DNA of 64,000 bases from Ignavibacteria bacterium (lineage in GTDB: Bacteria > Bacteroidota > Ignavibacteria > Tepidaquicellales > OLB5): the NCBI GenBank assembly GCA_017303675.1, contig JAFLBX010000002.1:372001-436000 (forward strand), given 5' to 3'. Shown here piece after piece: positions 18,313-26,581 of this stretch. The translations under genes and the position numbers were made by a program. Numbering within the stretch: position 1 is the first letter of the stretch; each line of letters opens with the position of its first letter. The notes beneath the pieces are model-generated. The model saw only the letters and a list, made by a program, of their open reading frames with translations, did not search any database and was not told the DNA's origin.

Positions 18313-19530
18313 ATGAAAACAAAAATACGTTTTGCTTCAGCTGTATTCGTATTATTCTTCGTTTTTACTTCCGCTTTGTATTCATACCCCAAGTTTGCGG
18401 CTTATACCGGTGAAAAATGCCAGAGCTGCCATGTTAATCCAACGGGCGGAGGAATGAGAAATCTGTACGGTGTAAAATACAGCAAAGATAACCTGTATTT
18501 TAAATTCTGGGAAAAAGCCAACAAGACCACAGAAATTGATCCGCAGCTTACAAAAAGCATTTCAATGGGTTCAGATATGAGAATGATCTTCATAGATGAC
18601 CAGACCGGCGAAGGAAATCCCAACTTCAATACATTCTTCCAGATGCAGGGTGATCTTTATGTGAACGCGCAGCTTAATAAATATATCAATTTAATGGTTG
18701 CACCCGGTTTGTACATACCAAATACATACGGACCCAACCCGTTACCAACAAAATATGAAATATACGGTATGGTATCAAATTTGCCAGCGGGATTATATTT
18801 TAAAGCCGGCAGATTTATTCCGAACTTCGGTGTAAAAATAGCTGAGCACAGGGCTTATAACAGAATGTTCAATGATATGTACACTCCCTATGCCAGCGAT
18901 GCAGGAATAGAAGTGGGAATATCACCAAGCTTCTTCACGCTTACTGCTGGATTCTCAAACGGTTCAAGCGTTAATATCAATAACCAGCGCAACAACAGCT
19001 TTGATTTCGATAACCAGAAACAGGTTACAGTTTCGGGTGATTTCCGCTGGGCAAGCAAAAAATCAAAATATACATTCGGTCTGGGCGGTTCTTTCTTAAG
19101 CAACCCGTTCAAATATGACCCGACAAATAACATAAACGCTCTTCGCCAGATGGCTGCAGGATTCATTTCCATTGGGTTATTCGAAAGGGTGGCAATAATT
19201 GGTGAGCTTGCTTACAACAGGCTTGATATCAGAGATTCAGTTGCAACGCGCTCTGACCTGCGCACTATTTTCGGTGAAATAAATATCCGTGTTTCTAAAG
19301 GACTCGAGCTTAAAGCTCAATACGAGAATTATGATAACGCGCTTGGCATTAAAAATAATACAACTGAGCGCCAGCGTTACAGCTTTGGTGCAGTGTTTTA
19401 TCCGCTCACAGGTCTTGAAGTCGAAAGCATTTTCCGTTTAGTACGTAACGGTAAAGGCGACCCTGAGCCGACTAACGCTACTGATTTTAAAGATGATGAA
19501 TTCCAGACAACATTTAAATTTTATTTCTAA
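18313..19530 (+). CDS. Outer-membrane beta-barrel protein with N-terminal CxxCH haem motif
   Basis: A 405-residue exported protein. The signal peptide covers residues 1-24; the mature N-terminus has GEKCQSCHVNPTGGGMRN with Cys36, Cys39 and His40 forming a c-type haem site. The remainder is strand-rich with aromatic girdles and ends in TTFKFYF, typical of an outer-membrane barrel, with no other cysteine visible. It could be a monohaem cytochrome-barrel fusion involved in electron transfer across or at the outer membrane; the alternative is a metal-binding or vestigial motif. It is a single gene closed by a strong terminator. Confidence 0.75.
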   Translation: MKTKIRFASAVFVLFFVFTSALYSYPKFAAYTGEKCQSCHVNPTGGGMRNLYGVKYSKDNLYFKFWEKANKTTEIDPQLTKSISMGSDMRMIFIDDQTGEGNPNFNTFFQMQGDLYVNAQLNKYINLMVAPGLYIPNTYGPNPLPTKYEIYGMVSNLPAGLYFKAGRFIPNFGVKIAEHRAYNRMFNDMYTPYASDAGIEVGISPSFFTLTAGFSNGSSVNINNQRNNSFDFDNQKQVTVSGDFRWASKKSKYTFGLGGSFLSNPFKYDPTNNINALRQMAAGFISIGLFERVAIIGELAYNRLDIRDSVATRSDLRTIFGEINIRVSKGLELKAQYENYDNALGIKNNTTERQRYSFGAVFYPLTGLEVESIFRLVRNGKGDPEPTNATDFKDDEFQTTFKFYF

Positions 19531-19553
19531 AAATTATACCGGTATTAATTTTG

Positions 19554-19589
19554 CAAAGACACGCTCTCAAAAAGCGTGTCTTTGTTTTT
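19554..19589 (+). terminator. Strong intrinsic terminator
   Basis: A perfect 12-bp stem (caaagacacgct with agcgtgtctttg) and a 7-base loop, followed by a T-rich run, 24 bases after the CxxCH barrel stop. Confidence 0.9.
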
Positions 19590-19648
19590 ACTGGTAGCAG
19601 TACAAAAATATTGAAAGTGAAAGTAAAATTTATATATAATAATCATAA

Positions 19649-19684
19649 GTCCCCTCCTCTACAAGGAGGGGATTTAGGGGAGGT
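19649..19684. repeat. Dispersed palindromic repeat (cccctcc...ggagggg)
   Basis: The stem cccctcct/aaggaggg with the tail gatttaggggaggtc recurs at 62988-63024 and 63503-63534. Confidence 0.8.
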
Positions 19685-19786
19685 CTCAATCCTTAGATAA
19701 TTGACCAATCTACAGAACTGATTATACGTTATGAATGTTATCTTAATATACAACTACACTATTTGCTGAAAAAAACTGTTTAACTA

Positions 19787-20851
19787 ATGTCTAAAATTAT
19801 TGCTGCCGCTGCTGCAAATGCACCGTACAAAATTTCACAAAGTGATATAAAGGATTTTATCTTTAACCTGTTTTCAGGCAGCGGGATTGAAATTGACAGG
19901 CTTATAAGTGTATTTGATAATTCCGGTATCAGTTCAAGGAACATTTCAGTTGAGCCTGAGTGGCTTTCAAAAGAACATACTTTTAAAGAACGAAATAATA
20001 TCTTTACAGCTACTGCCTTTGAAATGGCAAAAAAAGCAGTAAACGATGCCCTTGTAAAAGCAAGCTTAAAACCCGGAGATATTGATAATATCATCTATGT
20101 TACTAGCACGGGAGTAATGACACCTACTCTTGACGCGTTGTTGTTCAATGAATTCGGGTTTAATAAGAATATCAAAAGGCTGCCATTATGGGGATTGGGA
20201 TGCGCCGGTGGCGCTGCTGCAGTAAGCAGGGCTATGGACCTGACAACCGCATACCCTGAAGAAACAGCGCTTATTGTTGCTGTTGAGCTTTGCAGCCTTA
20301 CTTTTCAGAAGGATGACCTTTCCAAAAGTAATATCATTGCTTCATCACTATTCAGTGATGGCTGTGCTTGCGTGATTATCGGCGGTGATGAGTCTATAGA
20401 AACACCCGGAATTTCCCCGGTCCTCATCAGTTCGCTTTCAACCATATACAATAATTCACTGGATGTAATGGGCTGGGAAATTGTTGAATCAGGATTCAGT
20501 GTTATTTTCAGCAGGGATATACCACAGATTGTTAAAGAAAATGTTAAGGCAAATATTACCCAGATACTGAATAAGCATGAACTGAATATCGAAGATATTA
20601 CTCACTATATTACCCATCCCGGGGGAATGAAGGTGATAAGCGCTTACGAAGAATCACTAGGATTAAAAAACGGTACACTCATGCTGCCAAGAAAAATACT
20701 GAATGAACACGGTAACATGTCAAGTGCCAGCGTGATTTACGTACTTGATGAATTCCTGAGATCAGGTAATTTTAAAACAGGGGAGTATGGTTTGATATCA
20801 TCCCTTGGTCCCGGATTCAGCTCTGAACTAATTCTTTTTAAGATCTCCTGA
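19787..20851 (+). CDS. Type III polyketide synthase (chalcone/stilbene synthase-like)
   Basis: A 354-residue thiolase-fold enzyme. The catalytic Cys is in LWGLGCAGGAAA, the His in THPGGMK and the Asn in NEHGNMSSAS, completing the Cys-His-Asn triad; GPGFSSELILF is the C-terminal signature. Type III PKSs extend acyl-CoA starters with malonyl-CoA without an ACP, giving alkylresorcinols or alkylpyrones. The next gene, overlapping by one base, is an ICMT-like membrane methyltransferase, the pairing found in the Bacillus alkylpyrone BpsA/BpsB system. Product class is therefore inferred to be a methylated alkylpyrone or resorcinol lipid. Confidence 0.9.
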   Translation: MSKIIAAAAANAPYKISQSDIKDFIFNLFSGSGIEIDRLISVFDNSGISSRNISVEPEWLSKEHTFKERNNIFTATAFEMAKKAVNDALVKASLKPGDIDNIIYVTSTGVMTPTLDALLFNEFGFNKNIKRLPLWGLGCAGGAAAVSRAMDLTTAYPEETALIVAVELCSLTFQKDDLSKSNIIASSLFSDGCACVIIGGDESIETPGISPVLISSLSTIYNNSLDVMGWEIVESGFSVIFSRDIPQIVKENVKANITQILNKHELNIEDITHYITHPGGMKVISAYEESLGLKNGTLMLPRKILNEHGNMSSASVIYVLDEFLRSGNFKTGEYGLISSLGPGFSSELILFKIS

Positions 20852-21360
20852 TGCTGTTCTATATAATAATTGGATTTGTAATTATTCAAAGGCTTGCTGA
20901 GCTCGTATTTGCTAAGAGGAATGAAACCGCAGCCTTTAAAAACGGAGGTAAAGAGTATGACAGAAAAGGATATTCAGTAATAGTTTTAATGCATGTATGT
21001 TTTTTTATATCATTTATTACTGAATATTTTTATTTTGAAAGAACTCTAAACAGCTACTGGATAATTTTTCTGATACTTTTTATCGCAGCGCAGGTTTTAA
21101 GGTATTGGGCAATTATCTCGCTGGGTCCGCAGTGGAATACCAGGATAATTATAGTACCCGGCACAAAGCTCGTGAAGTATGGACCTTATAAATATTTCAG
21201 GCATCCAAATTATATGGCAGTTATAACTGAGCTTGCCGTTTTACCGCTAATGTTCTCTTGTTTTTATACAGCTGTAATTTTTTCTGCCTTAAATCTTTTT
21301 TTACTCAAAAGAAGAATCGAAATTGAAGAAGAAGCTCTTGAAGAGTTAAAAAACCAATAA
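20851..21360 (+). CDS. Isoprenylcysteine carboxylmethyltransferase-family membrane methylase
   Basis: A 169-residue protein with four to five membrane segments and the ICMT SAM-binding pattern GPYKYFRHPNYMAVI near the C-terminus. The start ATG shares its A with the PKS stop (TGATG), so the two are translationally coupled. In alkylpyrone pathways this family O-methylates the polyketide head group; acting on the product of the upstream synthase is the likely role here. Protein prenylcysteine methylation is unlikely in a bacterium. Confidence 0.85.
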   Translation: MLFYIIIGFVIIQRLAELVFAKRNETAAFKNGGKEYDRKGYSVIVLMHVCFFISFITEYFYFERTLNSYWIIFLILFIAAQVLRYWAIISLGPQWNTRIIIVPGTKLVKYGPYKYFRHPNYMAVITELAVLPLMFSCFYTAVIFSALNLFLLKRRIEIEEEALEELKNQ

Positions 21361-21371
21361 ATCATAATAAT

Positions 21372-21728
21372 ATGGATTTAAAATTCGGACACATAGAGAT
21401 TTTTGTTAAAGACCCGCATGCTTCAAAAGATTTCTACACCAATGTACTTGGCTTTGAGCTTGACACAATTCAGGCAGATAAATTTATCTGGCTTAAGAAG
21501 GGTGATAATGTTATTCTGCTAAGACCCGGGATGGATAACGATCCTTCTCCAAATTACCAGTCTGCAAGAACAGGATTTGTTCTTTACACAACCGATCTCG
21601 ATAAAACGGGTGCAGAGTTACTAAGCAGGGGACTCATGTTCAAAGGAACTGACGGTTCTGACCGCTGCCTTACATTCACAGATCCAGACGGCAACTGGTT
21701 TCAGCTTGTAAATCCCGCTGAGCATTAA
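21372..21728 (+). CDS. VOC (glyoxalase/bleomycin-resistance) superfamily protein
   Basis: A 118-residue protein with two beta-alpha-beta-beta-beta modules: GHIEIFVKDPHASKDFYTNV at the start and LTFTDPDGNWFQLVNP at the end, where a His and Glu/Gln would line a metal site. It follows the PKS/methylase pair by 11 bases and is probably in the same operon, so a modifying role in that pathway is possible, but glyoxalase or dioxygenase activity cannot be assigned. Confidence 0.78.
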   Translation: MDLKFGHIEIFVKDPHASKDFYTNVLGFELDTIQADKFIWLKKGDNVILLRPGMDNDPSPNYQSARTGFVLYTTDLDKTGAELLSRGLMFKGTDGSDRCLTFTDPDGNWFQLVNPAEH

Positions 21729-21846
21729 CAGGAACGCGATATTATAAAAGCATAAATTTATAAATTGATTTTAATTTACTGCTTTGCAATTATTGTAATT
21801 GTTGTATGGTTTTAACTATATTTACAATAATTATAAGTAAAACATA

Positions 21847-22338
21847 TTGAAAAAAATTCTTTTTGCGGTAACCGCTGTTATTATTTTCTGCTCGGTAAGT
21901 TTTTCTCAAACTGATCCGTGCAGCATTGTGTATAAGAACAGCCAGGGTATTCCCAAAACCCGCCTTATAGGCATTCACCAGAACCTTCTGCTTGTTTCCG
22001 ATACAGGTTCATACAAAATTGTGAACACAGATAAAATTGCCCGTATCCGTTTTGATAACGGCAAGTACTGGAAGACCGGTGCAGCATTCGGCGCAGGTTT
22101 GGGTTTTGTTGGCGGATTCCTGGTTTACCAGATCTGGGGCAAAAAGAAGATCAAATTCCTGCCTAAAGATGCAACACTCGGAGTCCTTGGTATATTTACA
22201 GTGCCGTGCGCTGTTATTGGCGGCTTAATAGGTATGGCGTTTAAAAATATCGATACTTATGAGCTTGCCAAACTAAATTCATTTGTAAAAGCTAAAGAAA
22301 TTAAATTTATTATCAGAGATCACGCGCAGTATAAGTGA
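21847..22338 (+). CDS. Exported protein of unknown function with glycine-rich membrane segments
   Basis: A 163-residue protein I do not recognise. The start is TTG at 21847 (KKILFAVTAVIIFC follows, a clear Sec signal ending near SFSQ). Mature residues form a short beta-rich part (RLIGIHQNLLLVSD), then two Gly-rich hydrophobic stretches (FGAGLGFVGGFLVY and GIFTVPCAVIGGLIGMAF) resembling glycine-zipper segments. No enzyme motif. It stands alone between the VOC gene and a repeat. Confidence 0.65.
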   Translation: MKKILFAVTAVIIFCSVSFSQTDPCSIVYKNSQGIPKTRLIGIHQNLLLVSDTGSYKIVNTDKIARIRFDNGKYWKTGAAFGAGLGFVGGFLVYQIWGKKKIKFLPKDATLGVLGIFTVPCAVIGGLIGMAFKNIDTYELAKLNSFVKAKEIKFIIRDHAQYK

Positions 22339-22355
22339 CATCAATACTAAGCGAA

Positions 22356-22420
22356 GCTCCTGCCTGCCGTAACGTTTAAGCAATTCCCATGAACTAACAA
22401 ATGGCAGTACAGGCAGGAAG
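22356..22420. repeat. Inverted-repeat element with cctgcctg/caggcagg arms
   Basis: Arms at about 22358-22367 and 22410-22419 enclose a short spacer; a shorter relative with the same cctgccg-aacgtt and gcaggcaggaag words lies at 11496-11522. Confidence 0.65.
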
Positions 22421-22440
22421 TATCTCTTTTATCATTATTA

Positions 22441-22474
22441 AGCCAATTCATTTTTCTGATTGGCTATTTTTTTG
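22441..22474 (+). terminator. Intrinsic terminator
   Basis: Stem agccaat/attggct with an 11-base loop followed by a run of T's, about 100 bases after the glycine-rich exported protein gene and just before trmO. Confidence 0.65.
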
Positions 22475-22495
22475 TCAAATTATATAAAACTTTGT

Positions 22496-22957
22496 ATGAA
22501 AATAGAACTTGAACCTATCGGATTTGTAAAAAATTCACGTAAAGAAATTGATGATGACTATTGGGGAAACGTAGTTTCTGAAATCGTATTAAATGATGAA
22601 TTCAATGAAGATTCACTTAAAGGCATAGATACTTTTTCTCACGCTGAAATAATTTTTTATTTTGATAAAGCATCAAAAAGTGAGATCATTTCCGGCAAAG
22701 GACATCCAAGAGGGAATAAAAGCTGGCCGGAAGTTGGAATATTCGCACAACGGAGAAAAGACAGGCCCAATCACCTGGGACATACTGTTGTAAAAATACT
22801 TAAAGCTGAAGGTAACGTACTTACCGTGAAGGGTCTGGATGCAATTGATAATACACCTGTGCTCGATATTAAGCCTGTGATACGGGAATTCCTTCCCGCT
22901 GATGAAATTCTTCAGCCTGAATGGGTGAGCGAATTAATGCAGAATTACTGGAAGTAA
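22496..22957 (+). CDS. trmO: tRNA (t6A37) N6-methyltransferase TrmO-like
   Basis: A 153-residue TrmO/YaeB (TsaA) domain protein, which uses SAM to methylate t6A at position 37 of some tRNAs. The barrel starts at IELEPIGFVKNSRKE; conserved HPRGNKSWPEVGIFAQRRKDRPN and GLDAIDNTPVLDIKP are present. I chose ATG at 22496 because it directly precedes the conserved first strand; an upstream in-frame TTG at 22460 would place the start inside the terminator T-run. The family E. coli member is longer, with an extra C-terminal domain absent here. Confidence 0.88.
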   Translation: MKIELEPIGFVKNSRKEIDDDYWGNVVSEIVLNDEFNEDSLKGIDTFSHAEIIFYFDKASKSEIISGKGHPRGNKSWPEVGIFAQRRKDRPNHLGHTVVKILKAEGNVLTVKGLDAIDNTPVLDIKPVIREFLPADEILQPEWVSELMQNYWK

Positions 22958-22960
22958 TAA

Positions 22961-23563
22961 TTATTTATCAATTTCCGATACTTTAAAGATATCGTAATAT
23001 AATTTAAGATGTTCTTTTAAATGATCAATTACCAAAATACCGTTACTGTAAACTTCCTTCGAAAATTTCTCTTCCTGTATAATGTGGTTATTGCCAACCT
23101 GTGAATTTCTTTCTTCATACTTCATCAGCTCCTGGCTGCTTATCCAGTAAGCTGTGCTGGTATTACCGTAACCGCCGCTGGAAATAAATCTGTACAGAAT
23201 ATCATTGTTTTGAATATAATAGTACACAACCACTGTTTGGCTGGCAGCAATGTTATACTCAACCATCACAGCTAAAGGATCGTTGTATTGAGGTAAAAAG
23301 TTTACAACTCCGTTTATTTCGTCAACCGAATCCTCACTTTGGAAATAAAAATATGAGATCTTAGTATTCTGCATCCCAATAGCCCGTTCATTCCTTGTTA
23401 TATTCACTGTAACTGTCATCAGTTCACCCGGCAAGCCGCCGGAGTTTTTGATCAATTGGTCAACGCTATCTGCATAATTGTTTAAAGCTGTAATTTTCTT
23501 CTCATTATTTTGAGAGTAAGCTGTAATTGCTGCTAAAATTAAGATAAAGAGATATTTTTTCAT
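22961..23563 (-). CDS. Exported protein of unknown function
   Basis: A 200-residue protein with a short signal (MKKYLFILILAAITAYSQ). The mature part contains predicted beta-strands (EYNIAASQTVVVYYYIQNND) and helical ends, and no motif I recognise. It converges on trmO with a 3-base gap and diverges from rplM, with the promoter region for both in 23564-23712. Probably periplasmic. Confidence 0.65.
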   Translation of the reverse strand: MKKYLFILILAAITAYSQNNEKKITALNNYADSVDQLIKNSGGLPGELMTVTVNITRNERAIGMQNTKISYFYFQSEDSVDEINGVVNFLPQYNDPLAVMVEYNIAASQTVVVYYYIQNNDILYRFISSGGYGNTSTAYWISSQELMKYEERNSQVGNNHIIQEEKFSKEVYSNGILVIDHLKEHLKLYYDIFKVSEIDK

Positions 23564-23660
23564 AGAATTATGATTTTCTTTCTATAAATTTAACCTATTA
23601 TTTATTTAATTGTTTCATATTAAATTTTCCCTGATAATTCAAAATGCATCACTCCCTACA

Positions 23661-23691
23661 TTGACATTAATCGAAAAAAGTGCTATTTTTG
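23661..23691 (+). promoter_or_regulatory. Promoter of the rplM-rpsI operon
   Basis: TTGACA at 23661-23666 and TATTTTTG at 23684-23691 are 17 bases apart. The downstream box fits the Bacteroidota TAnnTTTG consensus exactly. The start codon is 22 bases further on. Confidence 0.75.
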
Positions 23692-23712
23692 TATTCTTTT
23701 TAGGAAAATACA

Positions 23713-24168
23713 ATGAAAAAAGCGATAGAAAAATCATTAAAAGCCACGCATTTTACACATAATGACGAGGTAAACAAGAAATGGTATGTTGTTGATGCCA
23801 ATGGCAAAACTCTTGGCAGGTTTGCTTCAGAAGTAGCAAAGATCATTTGGGGTAAAAATAACCCCAGGTTTACACCCAATGTAGATACCGGTGATTTTGT
23901 TATAGTTATAAACGCAGAAAAAGTCCGTTTAACAGGTAAAAGAGAGAGCTTAAAAGAATATAAACACCACTCTTTATATCCGGGCGGACAGAAAATAAAA
24001 TCTTTTAAAGAGCTTATTGCTACACAGCCTGATAGAGTTATCACCAAAGCTGTTAAAGGCATGCTGCCCAAGACAAAGCTTGGTAATAAGCTTATCACAA
24101 AGCTCAAAGTATATGCAGGTGAAACACATCCGCATGCAGCACAGAACCCGATTGTAAAAAATATATAA
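23713..24168 (+). CDS. rplM: 50S ribosomal protein L13
   Basis: A 151-residue L13. Conserved KWYVVDANGKTLGRFASEVA, DTGDFVIVINAEKVRLTGKR and the VKGMLPKTKLG signature are present in order. L13 binds 23S rRNA early in 50S assembly. It is followed 10 bases later by rpsI, the almost universal pairing. The promoter upstream is described separately; no Shine-Dalgarno is visible, as is common in this phylum. Confidence 0.97.
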   Translation: MKKAIEKSLKATHFTHNDEVNKKWYVVDANGKTLGRFASEVAKIIWGKNNPRFTPNVDTGDFVIVINAEKVRLTGKRESLKEYKHHSLYPGGQKIKSFKELIATQPDRVITKAVKGMLPKTKLGNKLITKLKVYAGETHPHAAQNPIVKNI

Positions 24169-24178
24169 AACAATATAA

Positions 24179-24571
24179 ATGGCAGTTACATATCATTTAG
24201 CAACAGGAAGAAGAAAATGCTCAACAGCCCGTGTTTTTTTAACCGAAGGCACAGGTAATGTTCAGATAAACACTAAAACAGGCAAAGATTTCTTTGGTAA
24301 AGAATCGTTATTAAAAGAAGCTCTTGAGCCGTTATACACTGCTGATCTTGTCGGTAGATTTGACGTTAAAGTTAATGTTAACGGCGGCGGCGTTTCAGGG
24401 CAAATAGGCGCTATTCGCCTTGGTGTTGCGCGCGCTATCTTAAAATACGATGCCAGCGTAAAACCTGCACTTAAGAAAGACGGACTTTTAACCAGGGATT
24501 CACGTATGGTTGAAAGAAAGAAACCCGGTCAGCCTAAGGCAAGAAAACGCTTCCAGTTCTCAAAACGTTAA
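24179..24571 (+). CDS. rpsI: 30S ribosomal protein S9
   Basis: A 130-residue S9. It starts TYHLATGRRKCSTARVFL and ends with the basic tail KARKRFQFSKR whose terminal Lys-Arg contacts P-site tRNA. GGGVSGQIGAIRLGVARAIL is the core signature. It is the second gene of the rplM-rpsI operon. Confidence 0.97.
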   Translation: MAVTYHLATGRRKCSTARVFLTEGTGNVQINTKTGKDFFGKESLLKEALEPLYTADLVGRFDVKVNVNGGGVSGQIGAIRLGVARAILKYDASVKPALKKDGLLTRDSRMVERKKPGQPKARKRFQFSKR

Positions 24572-24599
24572 CAGGCCCTGCAGGTCAGTTAAAGTTTTA

Positions 24600-24787
24600 C
24601 AGCGAAATTTTCCCGCAGTCTTTTCTGTTAACAGAACATTCTGCGGGTTACTAATAATAAACCAATAAACATGCTTTCAGATCCGGCCCGACCCGTGTCT
24701 CTTTAAAACAGGAGATGTTTAGGCAGGAAATGAAGAAAGCAGAAGTGTCCGAACTCATAAACGGACAGATAACAAAAGGAGAAAATC
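24600..24787 (+). promoter_or_regulatory. Structured leader of rpsB
   Basis: About 215 bases separate rpsI and rpsB. A nested hairpin occupies 24612-24647 (outer stem cccgcag/ctgcggg, inner stem ttctg/cagaa) and a second perfect 6-bp stem tgtccg/cggaca is at 24746-24767. No T-run follows either, so they look like a mRNA leader, possibly an S2 autoregulatory site, rather than terminators. A good ribosome site (aaaggag) sits 7 bases before the rpsB ATG. Confidence 0.5.
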
Positions 24788-25564
24788 ATGAGAAATGTAT
24801 CAATCGAAGACCTGTTATTATCAGGAGCCCACTTCGGGCATTTAACCCGCCGCTGGAACCCGAAAATGAAGAAGTATATCTTCATGGAACGCAACGGGAT
24901 CCATATTATCGACCTCAAAAAAACACATGAGCTGCTTCAGGAAGCTCAAAACTCCATAGCTAAAATTGTTGGTGAAGGCAAAACTATTATGTTTGTTGGC
25001 ACCAAAAAACAGGCTAAGGAAGTTGTTAAGCAGGAAGCTGCGCGCTGCGGTATGCCGTATGTTACCGAAAGATGGCTTGGCGGTATGTTAACAAACTTTG
25101 TTACTATCCGTAAAAGCATTAAAAGGTACAACAACATCGTAAAGATGGAAACCGACGGCACAATAAATAACTACCAGAAAAAAGAAAGGCTCATGCTTTC
25201 AAGAGAGAAAGATAAGCTCGAAAAAGTTCTTGGCGGTATTGTAAGCATGAATAAGCTTCCGGGAGCTATTTTCCTGATCGATGTTAAAAAAGAGCATATC
25301 GCTGTTGATGAAGCCAGGAAGCTTGGTATTCCAATCTACGCTATTGTAGATACTAACTGCGATCCTGATCTTATTGATTACCCGGTTCCCGCAAACGATG
25401 ATGCTGTAAAATCAATTGAGCTCATAACAAGCTCTATTGCTGATACAATTGTTGATACCAAACAGACAGTTGAAATGAAAAGAATGCAGCGCGATGAAGA
25501 GGCTCAGTCAACTAAAAAAGAAATAGCAGCAGCAGATGAAAGTGAAGGCGTTGGAGTATCTTAA
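24788..25564 (+). CDS. rpsB: 30S ribosomal protein S2
   Basis: A 258-residue S2 starting [22 protein letters not shown], with [26 protein letters not shown] and [19 protein letters not shown]. The C-terminal ~25 residues are acidic and variable. The rpsB-tsf-pyrH-frr order that follows is widely conserved. A strong Shine-Dalgarno (aaaggag) precedes the ATG, which is unusual among genes in this window and fits high expression. Confidence 0.97.
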   Translation: MRNVSIEDLLLSGAHFGHLTRRWNPKMKKYIFMERNGIHIIDLKKTHELLQEAQNSIAKIVGEGKTIMFVGTKKQAKEVVKQEAARCGMPYVTERWLGGMLTNFVTIRKSIKRYNNIVKMETDGTINNYQKKERLMLSREKDKLEKVLGGIVSMNKLPGAIFLIDVKKEHIAVDEARKLGIPIYAIVDTNCDPDLIDYPVPANDDAVKSIELITSSIADTIVDTKQTVEMKRMQRDEEAQSTKKEIAAADESEGVGVS

Positions 25565-25657
25565 TTAATATTTAAGAACTTACTCTGACAGCATTGTTTT
25601 AAAGCATTAACAAAATAATTTTAAAGAAAAGAATAATACATATAAAGGAGCATACCA

Positions 25658-26524
25658 GTGGATATATCCTTAGACTTAGTTAAAAAGTTAAGAGAGAAAA
25701 CAGGAGCAGGAATTGCTGACTGTAAAAAAGCTTTGATGGAATCTGATGGTGATATCGAAAAAGCTATTGAATATTTAAGAAAAAAAGGCGCTGCAACTTC
25801 CCAGAAAAGAAGCGACAGGGTGGCAAAAGAAGGCCTTATTTACGCCAGGGTAAATGAAGCTAGAAATGAAGCAGCTATTGTTGAAGTTAACTGCGAAACT
25901 GACTTCGTTGCAAAAAGCGATAAGTTCAATGAGCTTGCAAAAACTGCTGTTGATGCAGTACTTGCAAATAAATCTGGTGACTTAAATAGTTTACTTGCCG
26001 CAAAATCTTCAAGCGGCAGCACAATACAGCAGGTTATTGATGAAACTACAGCAAGCGTGGGCGAAAAAGTTGAGCTAAAACGCGCTGAATATTTTTCATC
26101 AGCAGATGGATTTTTCTGTGACTACAATCATTTAGGAAATAAAGTAGCTTCGCTTATTGAAATTACAGGCAAAGTCACTGATGAAGGCGTTACATTAGGA
26201 AGCGATCTTGCAATGCAGATTGTAGCTATGAAGCCTTTAACAATTGACAGAAGCTCTGTAAGCGAAGAAATGATCGAAAAGGAAAAAGAGATCTACAGAA
26301 TACAGGCAATAAATGAAGGCAAGCCTGAAAATATTGCTGATAGAATTGCAACAAACAAAGTTGAAAAATTCTATGAAGAGAACTGCCTGGTTGAACAGGA
26401 ATTCGTTAAAGAACCCGGAAAATCAGTCAGTGATGTTATAAAAGCTGTATCAGGCCTTTCAGGAAGCGAATACAAAGTAAAAACTATGGTTCGCTACCAG
26501 CTTGGTGAAACTATAGGAGCTTAA
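25658..26524 (+). CDS. tsf: Elongation factor Ts
   Basis: A 288-residue nucleotide exchange factor for EF-Tu. It has VKKLREKTGAGIADCKKAL at the start, and the core VEVNCETDFVAKSDKFNELA. The start is GTG at 25658, supported by aaaggag 9 bases upstream. Length is normal. It is closed by a strong terminator before pyrH. Confidence 0.96.
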   Translation: MDISLDLVKKLREKTGAGIADCKKALMESDGDIEKAIEYLRKKGAATSQKRSDRVAKEGLIYARVNEARNEAAIVEVNCETDFVAKSDKFNELAKTAVDAVLANKSGDLNSLLAAKSSSGSTIQQVIDETTASVGEKVELKRAEYFSSADGFFCDYNHLGNKVASLIEITGKVTDEGVTLGSDLAMQIVAMKPLTIDRSSVSEEMIEKEKEIYRIQAINEGKPENIADRIATNKVEKFYEENCLVEQEFVKEPGKSVSDVIKAVSGLSGSEYKVKTMVRYQLGETIGA

Positions 26525-26534
26525 ACTATTTTTT

Positions 26535-26568
26535 AACAGGCTTAATTTAATATTAAGCCTGTTTTTTT
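26535..26568 (+). terminator. Intrinsic terminator between tsf and pyrH
   Basis: A perfect 11-bp stem aacaggcttaa/ttaagcctgtt with a 7-base loop and T-run, 11 bases after the tsf stop. The pyrH start lies only 18 bases past the stem. Confidence 0.88.
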
Positions 26569-26581
26569 ATACCCCAAAATA

